From Flavobacteriaceae bacterium (lineage in GTDB: Bacteria > Bacteroidota > Bacteroidia > Flavobacteriales > Flavobacteriaceae): a stretch of 64,000 bases of DNA. The translations under genes were made by a program, and so were the position numbers. The notes below the pieces were generated by a model. It ran no database searches and was not told the DNA's origin. It saw only the letters and a program-made list of their open reading frames with translations. The stretch lies in NCBI GenBank assembly GCA_002862805.1, contig PKEA01000029.1, positions 25,329-89,328 on the forward strand, given 5' to 3'. Shown here piece after piece: positions 9,948 through 17,693 of the stretch (positions are counted from its first letter, which is position 1; every line of letters begins with the position of its first letter).

Positions 9948-10769
9948 ATGAATAAATTTATTTCTGCTTTTTTACTTATTGTAAGTATAAATGTAAATTC
10001 TCAAGAAAAACAAACTAAAATTTTTGCCCCTTTTAATCCAAAAGCTTTAGTTTATAAATTAGCTGACATAAATCCAGATTTATATCAATTTAAAGGCGCA
10101 ATTAAGACAATTAAGACAAATGGTTATTCAATTGAAGAGTTTGACCAAAAAGGCAGGTTAATACAGTCATTTTCAATTGATGATGAAGGACGAAAAAAAA
10201 TCACAAAAAAATATATTTACACAGATGCCTTTACAATTAAAACGACTACATATGTAGATGAAGGCGGCATTATAAATGGCGAATACAAACTAGACAAAAG
10301 TGGAAATATAATATCATACATTTATGTGGGCGGTGAAAATACACCTGATTATTATGATAAATACAATATTCGATATGAATATAATAATGGTCTTTTAACT
10401 AAAGAAATTGTAGATGTTTCTGAAAAAGGTTATGAGCATAAAAACGAAATAACAACTTATAAATACGATGAAAAAGGAAGAGTTGTTGAGTCTCGATTTT
10501 GGTATGATGCTAACGAAGATATTGAGTTTTTAAACACTTATGACTATTCATTATTTGAAAAAAGTAAAACAATATCGGCATTAATTGGAAATGGATATTA
10601 CAGTAAAACTTACACCTATAATAACAATCTTACACTTGTAAATCAAACTGTGAAAGAAGGAGATTACTATTCTTCCGATTTTTTTGAAGGTTATAATTCC
10701 CCTATATATGACACATATGGAAATTTTATCTCTGGTTCATCAACAACAATTGTATACACATACTATTAA
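9948..10769 (+). CDS. Secreted YD/RHS-like repeat protein, function unknown
   Basis: A 273-residue exported protein. The start at the ATG encoding MNKFISAFLL gives a clear signal peptide (residues 1-19, ending NSQ); an in-frame start 13 codons upstream would spoil it. The body carries imperfect repeats of the type YEYNNGLLTKE and YKYDEKGRVVES, resembling the short beta-hairpin YD repeats of RHS-like and flavobacterial sugar-binding proteins. No enzymatic motif is visible. It sits alone in the block that separates sufD from sufS. Function unknown. Confidence 0.8.
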   Translation: MNKFISAFLLIVSINVNSQEKQTKIFAPFNPKALVYKLADINPDLYQFKGAIKTIKTNGYSIEEFDQKGRLIQSFSIDDEGRKKITKKYIYTDAFTIKTTTYVDEGGIINGEYKLDKSGNIISYIYVGGENTPDYYDKYNIRYEYNNGLLTKEIVDVSEKGYEHKNEITTYKYDEKGRVVESRFWYDANEDIEFLNTYDYSLFEKSKTISALIGNGYYSKTYTYNNNLTLVNQTVKEGDYYSSDFFEGYNSPIYDTYGNFISGSSTTIVYTYY

Positions 10770-10816
10770 AATAGTATTCTAAATATTAGGTTTAAAAATT
10801 TGGAGTATATTTTGGT

Positions 10817-12454
10817 TTAAATTTTAACAAATACGATTTCTTTTACAGAACCATCGCAAGATAATAGCATTACAGAAATTTCATTTTTATCATTTCTAGT
10901 AAAATGATATAATGTTCTGTCATTATTACCAAATTCATCTTTTTGAACGGTTGATAATGGAATGTTTTCATGGTTTCTGTAAGACAAATGTAAAACCCCA
11001 TCTTTTTCGTAAAAGTTGTAGGTTACATCTAACTCATTGGAATAAAACTTTCCAACAAACTCTTTTGTGTTAACTGATTCAGAGTCTACAAAAACTGCTC
11101 TTTTAAAATAAAAAGGTGTTCCTCCAAAAGTGATAACTAAATCATGCTTTTCGTTTTTAGTAAAATCATATTTAACACTTTCACTATTTATCCTGTGGAA
11201 TTTATTTTTTTCAAAACCTTTTAATGCGATTGAATTTTTTGCTCTTGCGCCTTTAGATTTTAATGTGTCATTTTCAAATAGAATTTCCATTTTCATGTCG
11301 CTGTTAATTTCTTTGTATTGCCCAACGAAAAGTTTAAAATCTTTTGATTTTACTTTAAAATTCTTGTTTGTTGTTTCTTTTTTTACTTCTGTTTTAGGAA
11401 TAAAAATATCTAGTATGTCGTAAGAAATAGGCGTTGGATTAATAGATTCTAAATTGGTTATTAGTATTACGCCTAATTTTTTTTCTGGAATTGTTATTAA
11501 TTGCGATTGACCTCCCCAGCCATAACCGCTATGACTAACAGTTTTTAAACCTTTATAATCATCAACCATTACACCACGAGCATATTTTGCTTTTTCGCCA
11601 GACGGAAGTGTTTCTAAAGTAGTTAGAAAGTGTGATAATTCAATAAATTCTGCGTTATCTCCATTTAGCATATTAATCCACAATGCCATATCTTTTATGG
11701 TTGAGCCCATGCTTCCAGCACCATAACTTATTTGTGTTCTCGGCATTTGTATGTAGCCCTCTTTTGTTTTTTGATATCCTACAGCCTTATTTTTAATGAT
11801 GGTGTTGTTCTCTATTCGTACTAAAGTATTGTTCATTCCTAAAGGAATAAACAGTTTTTCTTTAGCAAATTCATGTAAGTTTTTATTAGAAATTCGCTCA
11901 ATAACTAACGTAAGTAAATTGTAAGAAGTGTTACCATAAAGCACTTTTTCGCCAGGAAGATTGGTCATGTTTTTCTGCTTACATGCAATATCGTAAACCG
12001 TTTGATTATCATAATATTCTTTATCATAATCAAAGCCGGCTAAGTACATCGATGAATGATAATCTCTGAAGCCACTTGTGTGATTTAGTAAGTGTCTAAT
12101 CTTAATTATGTTTTTCTTCTTTGGTAATTCAGGAAGAAAAGTTCTAATATCATCGTCTAAACTTAGCTTATTTTCTTTTATCAGTGCCCAAGCACAAGCT
12201 GCTGTAAATTGTTTTGCAATTGACGCAATGCTAAACACGGTAGAATCTGAATTTTTTATATTGTATTCCAAAGTTGCTAGTCCTATGCCTTTCGAATAAA
12301 TTATTTTGCCATCTTTTATTATCCCAATTCCTAATCCTGGTGCATTTGGTTGCTCGTATTTTTGTAAAATAGAATCTATTTTCGAATTGATATTTTGCCC
12401 AAAAGTTGCTAATGAACTTATAAAAAAAATGCTAATTATAGTTAATCTAATCAT
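10817..12454 (-). CDS. Secreted serine hydrolase, beta-lactamase/class C PBP family
   Basis: A 545-residue serine hydrolase of the beta-lactamase-like (DUF302/AmpC, CubicO) superfamily. Residues 1-20 are a signal peptide (TFGQ). The nucleophile motif SxxK is SIAK near residue 77, the tyrosine motif is YGN near residue 168, and the third motif is HSGYGWGG near residue 321. The ~190-residue C-terminal region is a beta-rich lipocalin-like domain common in this family. It is the last gene of a four-gene operon, and its ATG overlaps the stop of the 59-aa gene as ATGA. The substrate is unknown; beta-lactamase activity is not implied. Confidence 0.9.
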   Translation of the reverse strand: MIRLTIISIFFISSLATFGQNINSKIDSILQKYEQPNAPGLGIGIIKDGKIIYSKGIGLATLEYNIKNSDSTVFSIASIAKQFTAACAWALIKENKLSLDDDIRTFLPELPKKKNIIKIRHLLNHTSGFRDYHSSMYLAGFDYDKEYYDNQTVYDIACKQKNMTNLPGEKVLYGNTSYNLLTLVIERISNKNLHEFAKEKLFIPLGMNNTLVRIENNTIIKNKAVGYQKTKEGYIQMPRTQISYGAGSMGSTIKDMALWINMLNGDNAEFIELSHFLTTLETLPSGEKAKYARGVMVDDYKGLKTVSHSGYGWGGQSQLITIPEKKLGVILITNLESINPTPISYDILDIFIPKTEVKKETTNKNFKVKSKDFKLFVGQYKEINSDMKMEILFENDTLKSKGARAKNSIALKGFEKNKFHRINSESVKYDFTKNEKHDLVITFGGTPFYFKRAVFVDSESVNTKEFVGKFYSNELDVTYNFYEKDGVLHLSYRNHENIPLSTVQKDEFGNNDRTLYHFTRNDKNEISVMLLSCDGSVKEIVFVKI

Positions 12455-12630
12455 GCCTTTGTAGTTTTATATTTCTGATAAAAGTAAGTTGGTATCAATC
12501 CGAAGTTTAAAAGGAGAAAGCCTGCAAACACAATCATTCCTCTGTAAGGCCAATGAAGAAATTCAAACATTGCACCAATTCCCAATATAAATGTGGTTAA
12601 AAAACCTAGTATATAAAATGATTTTGTCAT
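12451..12630 (-). CDS. Two-helix small membrane protein (59 aa)
   Basis: A short gene read from ATG at 12630 to TGA at 12451, encoding 59 residues with two hydrophobic helices (about 5-21 and 31-48) split by an EFLHWPY turn and ended by FYQKYK. The turn-helix-tail is clearly related to the C-terminal half of the adjacent 146-aa protein: over 29 aligned residues starting at WPY I count 15 identities. It starts 2 bp after the upstream stop and its stop overlaps the hydrolase start (ATGA), so all are translationally coupled. Function unknown; the coupling and paralogy make it a real gene. Confidence 0.85.
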   Translation of the reverse strand: MTKSFYILGFLTTFILGIGAMFEFLHWPYRGMIVFAGFLLLNFGLIPTYFYQKYKTTKA

Positions 12631-12632
12631 GA

Positions 12633-13073
12633 TTATCTATTGGTTAAAATTGTTTTTTGATAAGAGCGCTTGTATTTGTTATAGAATGCGAATGGAATCG
12701 TCACGAAAATTAAAAGCGCAAATCCTGTGGCTAACAATAAACTTGAATAAGGCCATTTGTTTAGTTTGAATAAAAACCCTAATGCTAAAAGCATTATGTT
12801 AAAAGAAGAAACCATGTAAAAAGCTCGTTTTCTTGCTAGAAATGATTGTATTAATTTTTTTTCATCCTTTTCTTTTTGAATAATTTGCATAGCTGCATAT
12901 CCGCCAAGTTTTTCAATTGCTTCTTTATAAGCCAATTCAAAAGTTTCGTGAGTTGAATTTTCTATATGTGTACAAATATGATCTAACAAATCTTCTTTTA
13001 AAATAACATTTGTAATTCCATAAAAAGACAAAGTAGTTTCAATGTATTCTATATTTTTATCCGTAATTATCAT
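12633..13073 (-). CDS. PadR-linked membrane protein (146 aa)
   Basis: A 146-residue protein with a soluble N-terminal ~75 residues containing the LLDHICTHIE motif seen in membrane partners of PadR regulators, followed by two transmembrane helices (about 85-101 and 110-130) joined by a KLNKWPY turn and ended by YNKYKR. Such proteins are usually encoded directly behind a PadR gene and are thought to relay an envelope or ligand signal; that role is inference. The start overlaps the padR stop (ATGA). The helix pair is duplicated as the separate 59-aa gene that follows. Confidence 0.85.
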   Translation of the reverse strand: MIITDKNIEYIETTLSFYGITNVILKEDLLDHICTHIENSTHETFELAYKEAIEKLGGYAAMQIIQKEKDEKKLIQSFLARKRAFYMVSSFNIMLLALGFLFKLNKWPYSSLLLATGFALLIFVTIPFAFYNKYKRSYQKTILTNR

Positions 13074-13408
13074 GATGTAGTGGTTTTAGCATTAAAAATA
13101 AGATTCAATGTGTTAATAAAATCATTAAGTTCTGCTGTCATTTCCACAATTGCCAATTTCCCTGAAGCAGTAATTTGATAATATTTACGAACACGTTTAC
13201 CAAAAAATACTTTTTCCGTTTCTAAAATACCATCTGCCTCAAGTTTATGAAGAATAGGATATAGTGCACCTTCAGAAATGTCTATTTTCCCTTGAGTGAG
13301 TTCTTTTACTCTTTGCGTAATTTCATAGCCATACATTTTATCGTTTTCACTGATCAACTTTAAAATAATTGGCAATAATGTTCCTTTGGTTAGTTCTTTG
13401 CTATACAT
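13070..13408 (-). CDS. PadR-family transcriptional regulator
   Basis: A 112-residue winged-helix regulator with the PadR core: KGTLLPIILKLI, YGYEITQRV, EGALYPILHKLE and the wing region ending RKYYQITASGK. I start it at the ATG encoding MYSKELTKG, where homologues begin; the frame is open 15 codons further upstream. It probably represses its own operon (the 146-aa protein, 59-aa protein and serine hydrolase), since an inverted repeat overlaps the presumptive -7 element. Ligands of PadR proteins are often hydrophobic or phenolic; here unknown. Confidence 0.92.
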   Translation of the reverse strand: MYSKELTKGTLLPIILKLISENDKMYGYEITQRVKELTQGKIDISEGALYPILHKLEADGILETEKVFFGKRVRKYYQITASGKLAIVEMTAELNDFINTLNLIFNAKTTTS

Positions 13409-13409
13409 T

Positions 13410-13443
13410 TTACAAATATACATTTTATTCCAATGTATTGTAA
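13410..13443 (-). promoter_or_regulatory. Candidate PadR operator overlapping the operon promoter
   Basis: Inverted arms TACATT (13419-13424) and AATGTA (13432-13437) are extended by TTACAA (13410-13415) and TTGTAA (13438-13443) with a 3-bp offset. The minus-strand -7 element TATATTTG (13413-13420) lies inside it, only 5 bp from the padR ATG. PadR sites are typically ATGT/ACAT dyads, which fits autorepression. The short distance suggests a nearly leaderless mRNA. Confidence 0.55.
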
Positions 13444-13522
13444 AAAAATGCAAATTATTTTTTTGAGCTAATTTTCAGTAGATTTTAACCTTTATTTATT
13501 CCAATTTTAAATAATCAAATTG

Positions 13523-13530
13523 TAAATTTG
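13523..13530 (+). promoter_or_regulatory. -7 element of the sufS operon promoter
   Basis: TAAATTTG matches the Bacteroidota -7 consensus, 18 bp before the sufS ATG. A short dyad with arms AATTTGT and ACAAATT (13525-13540) overlaps it. No convincing -33 TTG is seen. Confidence 0.5.
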
Positions 13531-13548
13531 TACACAAATTGATTTATA

Positions 13549-14763
13549 ATGTTTGATGTTCAAAAAATAAGAGCCGATTTTCCAATTCTTTCACAAATAG
13601 TGAATGGAAAACCGTTGGTTTATTTCGATAATGGAGCAACGGCCCAAAAGCCGCAAGTGGTAATTGATGCTATTTCTAAATATTATAGCGAAATAAATGC
13701 TAATATTCATCGAGGTGTTCATACATTGAGCCAATTAGCCACAGATGCTTATGAAGCGTCGAGAAACACCATTCAAGCTCATTTAAACGCAAAACACAAC
13801 CACGAAATAATTTTTACTTCAGGAACGACTTTCGGGATTAATTTGGTAGCAAATGGTTTCGCAAGTTTATTAAATGCTGATGATGAGGTTATGGTTTCGG
13901 CATTAGAACACCATAGTAATATTGTTCCTTGGCAGTTTTTATGTGAAAAAACAGGAGCAAAGTTGGTAGTTATTCCAATGAATGATGAAGGAGAATTGGT
14001 TATGTCTGAATTTGATAAATTACTATCTACTAAAACCAAAGTTGTTGCTGTAAATCACATTTCAAATGCATTAGGAACGGTTAACCCAATTGAATATATT
14101 ATTGAAAAAGCACATGGAGTAGGAGCGGCTGTTTTAATTGATGGAGCTCAGTCAACACCTCATTTACGACCAGATGTCCAAGCTTTAGATTGTGATTTCT
14201 ATGTTTTTTCTGGACACAAAGTGTGCGGGCCAACTGGTGTAGGAATTCTTTATGGTAAAGAAGCTTGGCTTAATAAATTACCACCTTATCTTGGCGGTGG
14301 TGAAATGATTAAGGAAGTAACTTTCGAAAAAACTACTTATGCCGACTTACCTCATAAATTTGAAGCCGGAACGCCAAATATAGCTGCAGGAATTGTATTA
14401 GGAACTGCAATTGACTACATGAATAACATAGGTTTTGATGCTATTGCTAATTATGAACAAGAATTATTGGACTACGGAACCAAAAGATTATTAGAAATTG
14501 AAGGGTTAAAAATTTACGGAACGAGTAAAAATAAAGCTTCGGTAATTTCTTTTAATATTGAAGGAATTCACCCTTACGATATTGGCACGATTATAGATAA
14601 ATTAGGTATAGCGGTTAGAACCGGCCATCATTGTGCACAACCTATTATGAGTTATTATAATATTCCAGGTACAATACGAGCAAGTTTCGCTTTTTATAAT
14701 ACCAAAGAAGAAATTGATATCTTTGTAGAAGCGGTTAAAAAAGCACAAATGATGTTATCTTAA
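13549..14763 (+). CDS. sufS: Cysteine desulfurase SufS
   Basis: The 404-residue PLP-dependent group II cysteine desulfurase, which mobilises sulfur from cysteine for SufBCD. The PLP lysine is in FSGHKVCGPTG (~residue 224), the PLP-contacting His is in ALEHHSN, and the persulfide-forming Cys is in RTGHHCAQP (~residue 362). Length is standard. It is separated from sufABCD by about 3.7 kb and has its own -7 element; its partner sufE lies two genes downstream. Confidence 0.97.
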   Translation: MFDVQKIRADFPILSQIVNGKPLVYFDNGATAQKPQVVIDAISKYYSEINANIHRGVHTLSQLATDAYEASRNTIQAHLNAKHNHEIIFTSGTTFGINLVANGFASLLNADDEVMVSALEHHSNIVPWQFLCEKTGAKLVVIPMNDEGELVMSEFDKLLSTKTKVVAVNHISNALGTVNPIEYIIEKAHGVGAAVLIDGAQSTPHLRPDVQALDCDFYVFSGHKVCGPTGVGILYGKEAWLNKLPPYLGGGEMIKEVTFEKTTYADLPHKFEAGTPNIAAGIVLGTAIDYMNNIGFDAIANYEQELLDYGTKRLLEIEGLKIYGTSKNKASVISFNIEGIHPYDIGTIIDKLGIAVRTGHHCAQPIMSYYNIPGTIRASFAFYNTKEEIDIFVEAVKKAQMMLS

Positions 14764-14863
14764 AATTTTAATTATGAAATGAGCATGACCGAAAATTGGT
14801 CGCAAACACCATTGAAGATATGCGAATTACATATGACCAATAAAAAACAATAAATAGCTACAT

Positions 14864-15349
14864 ATGAAACTACTAACATTTTTAATAGCACTTTTCATTA
14901 CTATTACAAGTTGTAATTGTCAAAAAGCCACAACCAACGAATCTAATTTGCTTGCGGCAAAAGAAAATAATACCAATATGAACCAAGAATCAAATGTTCC
15001 TGTAATGATTTATGAAGCTAATTCAAGAGGTTACTTTATAAAATTAAAAGTAGAGAATAGAAAAATCTATATTTCAAAAGATAGAAACGCAAGTGATTTT
15101 AAAACTTCAAATGCAATTTCAGATAAAGATTGGGATGAAATTTCTAAATTGGCTTTAGCAGTCGATTTAAATTCCGTTAAAGATTTGAAATGGCCCACTG
15201 AAAAAAGATTTTATGATGGTGCAACACACGCAAATATTACGTTCATTAAGAATGAAGTAGAATATCCAGCAAATGGATTTGATGGTGGTTTTCCACCTAA
15301 AGAAATAGCTACACTAGTAAATAAAATTGTTGAATTAGGAGAAAAATAA
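14864..15349 (+). CDS. Lipoprotein encoded between sufS and sufE
   Basis: A 161-residue exported lipoprotein: the signal region ends ITITSC, with Cys at residue 17. The mature part contains a DKDWDEISKLALAVDL segment and a GATHANITFIKN segment and has no recognisable catalytic motif. It lies 100 bp after sufS and only 3 bp before sufE, so it is co-transcribed. It has no known role in Fe-S assembly, and an envelope lipoprotein is an unexpected partner for a cytoplasmic pathway. Confidence 0.85.
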   Translation: MKLLTFLIALFITITSCNCQKATTNESNLLAAKENNTNMNQESNVPVMIYEANSRGYFIKLKVENRKIYISKDRNASDFKTSNAISDKDWDEISKLALAVDLNSVKDLKWPTEKRFYDGATHANITFIKNEVEYPANGFDGGFPPKEIATLVNKIVELGEK

Positions 15350-15352
15350 TAA

Positions 15353-15772
15353 ATGACGATACAACAAATACAAGAAGAGATAGTAGATGAGTTTTCAATG
15401 TTTGATGATTGGATGCAACGATATGAATACATCATTGAACTTGGAAAATCTTTACCTTTAATCAACGAAGAGTATAAAACAGAAGAAAACATTATCAAAG
15501 GCTGTCAATCTAAAGTTTGGGTTCAAGGAGAAGAAAAAGAAGGAAATATTGTTTTCACTGCAGATAGTGATGCAATTTTAACAAAAGGTATAATCGCTAT
15601 TTTAATACGTGTTTTTTCTAATCAAACACCACAAGATATTTTAGATGCAAATACCGACTTTATTGATGAAATTGGTTTAAAAGAACATTTATCGCCAACT
15701 CGTGCAAACGGTTTAGTGTCTATGATAAAAAAGATAAAAATGTATGCTTTAGCTTTTCAGGCAAAGCAATAA
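15353..15772 (+). CDS. sufE: SufE sulfur acceptor protein
   Basis: A 139-residue SufE that accepts the persulfide from SufS through its conserved Cys (C51 in IKGCQSKVWV) and delivers sulfur to SufBCD. The C-terminal LSPTRANGLVSMIKKIK motif is typical. Size and fold pattern match the family. It lies between the lipoprotein (3 bp) and the DUF59 protein (12 bp) in one operon. Confidence 0.96.
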   Translation: MTIQQIQEEIVDEFSMFDDWMQRYEYIIELGKSLPLINEEYKTEENIIKGCQSKVWVQGEEKEGNIVFTADSDAILTKGIIAILIRVFSNQTPQDILDANTDFIDEIGLKEHLSPTRANGLVSMIKKIKMYALAFQAKQ

Positions 15773-15784
15773 TTAAATAAAAAA

Positions 15785-16108
15785 ATGGAAGAATTTAACG
15801 ATACAGTCAATTTAGGAGAAAGCGTAGTAAAGGTTTTAAAGGGAATATACGATCCAGAAATTCCTGTAGATATTTACGAATTAGGATTAATTTACGATGT
15901 AATGATTAATGAAGACAATGATGTAAAGGTTTTAATGACACTTACTTCGCCAAATTGTCCTGTTGCTGAAACATTACCTATGGAAGTTGAAGAAAAAATT
16001 AAATCATTAGATCCTGTAAAATCATGTGAAGTTGAAATTACATTCGATCCACCATGGACCAAAGATTTAATGAGTGAAGAAGCGAAGCTTGAATTAGGAA
16101 TGCTGTAA
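15785..16108 (+). CDS. SUF-associated DUF59/MIP18 protein (SufT-like)
   Basis: A 107-residue MIP18 (DUF59) protein. It shows the family motif DPEIPVDIYELGLIYD and the reactive cysteine C58 in TSPNCPVAE, with PPWTKDLMSEEAK at the end. In SUF operons these proteins assist cluster maturation or insertion into targets. Its place 12 bp after sufE supports this. It is called SufT-like in related genomes, but I leave the symbol blank because several subgroups exist. Confidence 0.93.
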   Translation: MEEFNDTVNLGESVVKVLKGIYDPEIPVDIYELGLIYDVMINEDNDVKVLMTLTSPNCPVAETLPMEVEEKIKSLDPVKSCEVEITFDPPWTKDLMSEEAKLELGML

Positions 16109-16116
16109 ATCATTAA

Positions 16117-16172
16117 GCAGTATTCCGTTGGCAGTTTACTGAACACGATTTATTGATAACTGAACACTAAAA
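16117..16172 (+). repeat. Degenerate 7-bp direct-repeat array upstream of DUF2480
   Basis: Eight consecutive seven-base units stay in register, the best being ACTGAAC at 16138-16144 and again at 16159-16165, the others with 1-4 mismatches. The array fills most of the 66-bp spacer between the DUF59 stop and the DUF2480 ATG. The same unit occurs at 57245-57272. Confidence 0.65.
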
Positions 16173-16174
16173 AT

Positions 16175-16678
16175 ATGGATGAAATTATAAATAAAGTTGC
16201 CAATAGTAAGTTAATGGTTTTCGATTTAGAAGACTATTTTCCAAAGGAACAAGTGTTGAGTTTAGATATTTCTCAGTTTTTATTTGAGGGATTTATTCTA
16301 AAGGAAAAAGAATTTAGAGATCAATTAAAAAATTTTAATTGGAGTCAATTTAAAAATAAATACGTTGCTATTTATTGTAGTACAGATGCTATTTTACCTG
16401 CTTGGGCTTTTGCTTTAGTTTCTACTTATTTAGTTTCTTATTCTATTTTTTCAATTCAAGGTACAGTAAAAGAAATGATTGTCTCTATTTATGCTAAAAA
16501 TTTAGAAAAAATAGATTTTTCTATTTATAAAGAAGTTCCAGTTATATTAAAAGGTTGTTCTAAAAAAGAAGTACCTCAAGAAATTTATGTTTTGGCTACA
16601 CAAAAATTAATTCCGTTTGCCAAGAGTATTATGTTTGGCGAAGCGTGTTCTGCTGTTCCCCTTTTTAAAAGTAAATAA
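16175..16678 (+). CDS. DUF2480 family protein
   Basis: A 167-residue conserved Bacteroidota protein (DUF2480), recognised from its N-terminal DLEDYFP, DISQFLFEG and LILKE-type segments and the IYCSTDAILPAWAF motif near residue 75. It is soluble with no signal peptide, so cytoplasmic. It is commonly found at the end of SUF gene clusters, which suggests but does not prove a link to Fe-S metabolism. The conserved Cys residues (IYCS, LKGCS, GEACSA) could bind metal. Function unknown. Confidence 0.85.
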   Translation: MDEIINKVANSKLMVFDLEDYFPKEQVLSLDISQFLFEGFILKEKEFRDQLKNFNWSQFKNKYVAIYCSTDAILPAWAFALVSTYLVSYSIFSIQGTVKEMIVSIYAKNLEKIDFSIYKEVPVILKGCSKKEVPQEIYVLATQKLIPFAKSIMFGEACSAVPLFKSK

Positions 16679-16697
16679 TTTCGTTCTTACACTAATT

Positions 16698-16727
16698 TTG
16701 ATTTTTTATTGATTTTCAGTACTTTTG
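16698..16727 (+). promoter_or_regulatory. Promoter of the DUF3078 gene
   Basis: A -33 TTG at 16698-16700, 19-bp spacer and -7 TACTTTTG at 16720-16727 match the Bacteroidota promoter consensus, 25 bp before the ATG at 16753. Confidence 0.7.
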
Positions 16728-16752
16728 CATTTTTAAAATTTAAAACAACAAA

Positions 16753-17640
16753 ATGAAAAAATTAGTACTTGCATTTTTATTTGTATCAACAAGTATTTTT
16801 GCACAAACTACAGAAGGAGAATTAATTAATGTAACTTCTGGTGCAGAAACTAAAGTAAAGGACACAACTAACATGGGTTGGAAAAGAGGAGGAAATTTTG
16901 TTTTTCTTTTCAATCAATCGGCATTTAATAATGAATGGTTAGGTGGAGGAACATCTAATATGGCTGGAAATATTGGTGTTAATTATGATTTCAATTATAA
17001 AACACCAACCTTAATTTGGGACAATAAAATTATTGTTGCTTATGGTCTTACTAAATTAAAAGGTCAGGAAACTACAAAATCTGATGATAGAATTGAGTTT
17101 ACTTCTTTATTGGGTAAAAAAGCGAAAGGATACTGGTTTTATTCGGCTTTCTTAAACTTTAAAACACAAATGGATTCTGGTTTTGATGCTGCTACAGGAA
17201 CAAAAATCTCTCATTTCTTTTCTCCTGCTTATTTACAAGCTGGTCCAGGTATGTTGTGGAAAAAAAGCGACAATTTAAAAGTAAATATTGCACCTGCAAC
17301 TTCACGTTTAATTTTTGTACATGATCATTTTACACAATTTGGTTCTGCATTTGGTGTAGAACAAGGCGAAACTACAAGATATGAATTTGGTGCTGCTTTA
17401 AATGCGTATTATAAGTTTTCGATTATGGACAATGTAACTATGGAAAACATAGCGAACTTATATTCTAATTATTTAGATAACCCAGGAAATGTTGATATTG
17501 ATTATCAAATGAACTTAGTTATGAAAATTAATAAATATCTTTCTACTAATGTTTCTTTTCAAGCAATTTATGATGACAATGCTATTGGAGCATTTCAAAT
17601 TAGAGAAGTATTTGGTTTAGGTGTAAACGTTACATTTTAA
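16753..17640 (+). CDS. DUF3078 outer-membrane-type protein
   Basis: A 295-residue secreted protein of the Bacteroidota DUF3078 family. Residues 1-18 are a signal peptide (IFAQ). The mature protein starts with the family motif GWKRGGNFVFLFNQSAFNNEW and continues with alternating aromatic beta-strands ending in a terminal Phe, as in outer-membrane barrels. Its transport or structural role is unknown. It has its own promoter and is bounded by a bidirectional terminator shared with hflX. Confidence 0.85.
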   Translation: MKKLVLAFLFVSTSIFAQTTEGELINVTSGAETKVKDTTNMGWKRGGNFVFLFNQSAFNNEWLGGGTSNMAGNIGVNYDFNYKTPTLIWDNKIIVAYGLTKLKGQETTKSDDRIEFTSLLGKKAKGYWFYSAFLNFKTQMDSGFDAATGTKISHFFSPAYLQAGPGMLWKKSDNLKVNIAPATSRLIFVHDHFTQFGSAFGVEQGETTRYEFGAALNAYYKFSIMDNVTMENIANLYSNYLDNPGNVDIDYQMNLVMKINKYLSTNVSFQAIYDDNAIGAFQIREVFGLGVNVTF

Positions 17641-17662
17641 TCAACAAACACTTACATATTAT

Positions 17663-17690
17663 AAAAAAGACCTCAAATGAGGTCTTTTTT
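17663..17690. terminator. Bidirectional terminator between DUF3078 and hflX
   Basis: A 12-bp stem (17663-17674 with 17679-17690) and 4-nt loop, with an A run on the left and a T run on the right, serves both convergent genes. Confidence 0.9.
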
Positions 17691-17693
17691 TTG

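Noticed and set aside
12339..12454. Beta-lactam resistance function for the serine hydrolase
   Set aside because: The SxxK and YxN motifs are shared by many esterases and peptidases of this fold; length and the C-terminal beta domain argue against a dedicated class C beta-lactamase.
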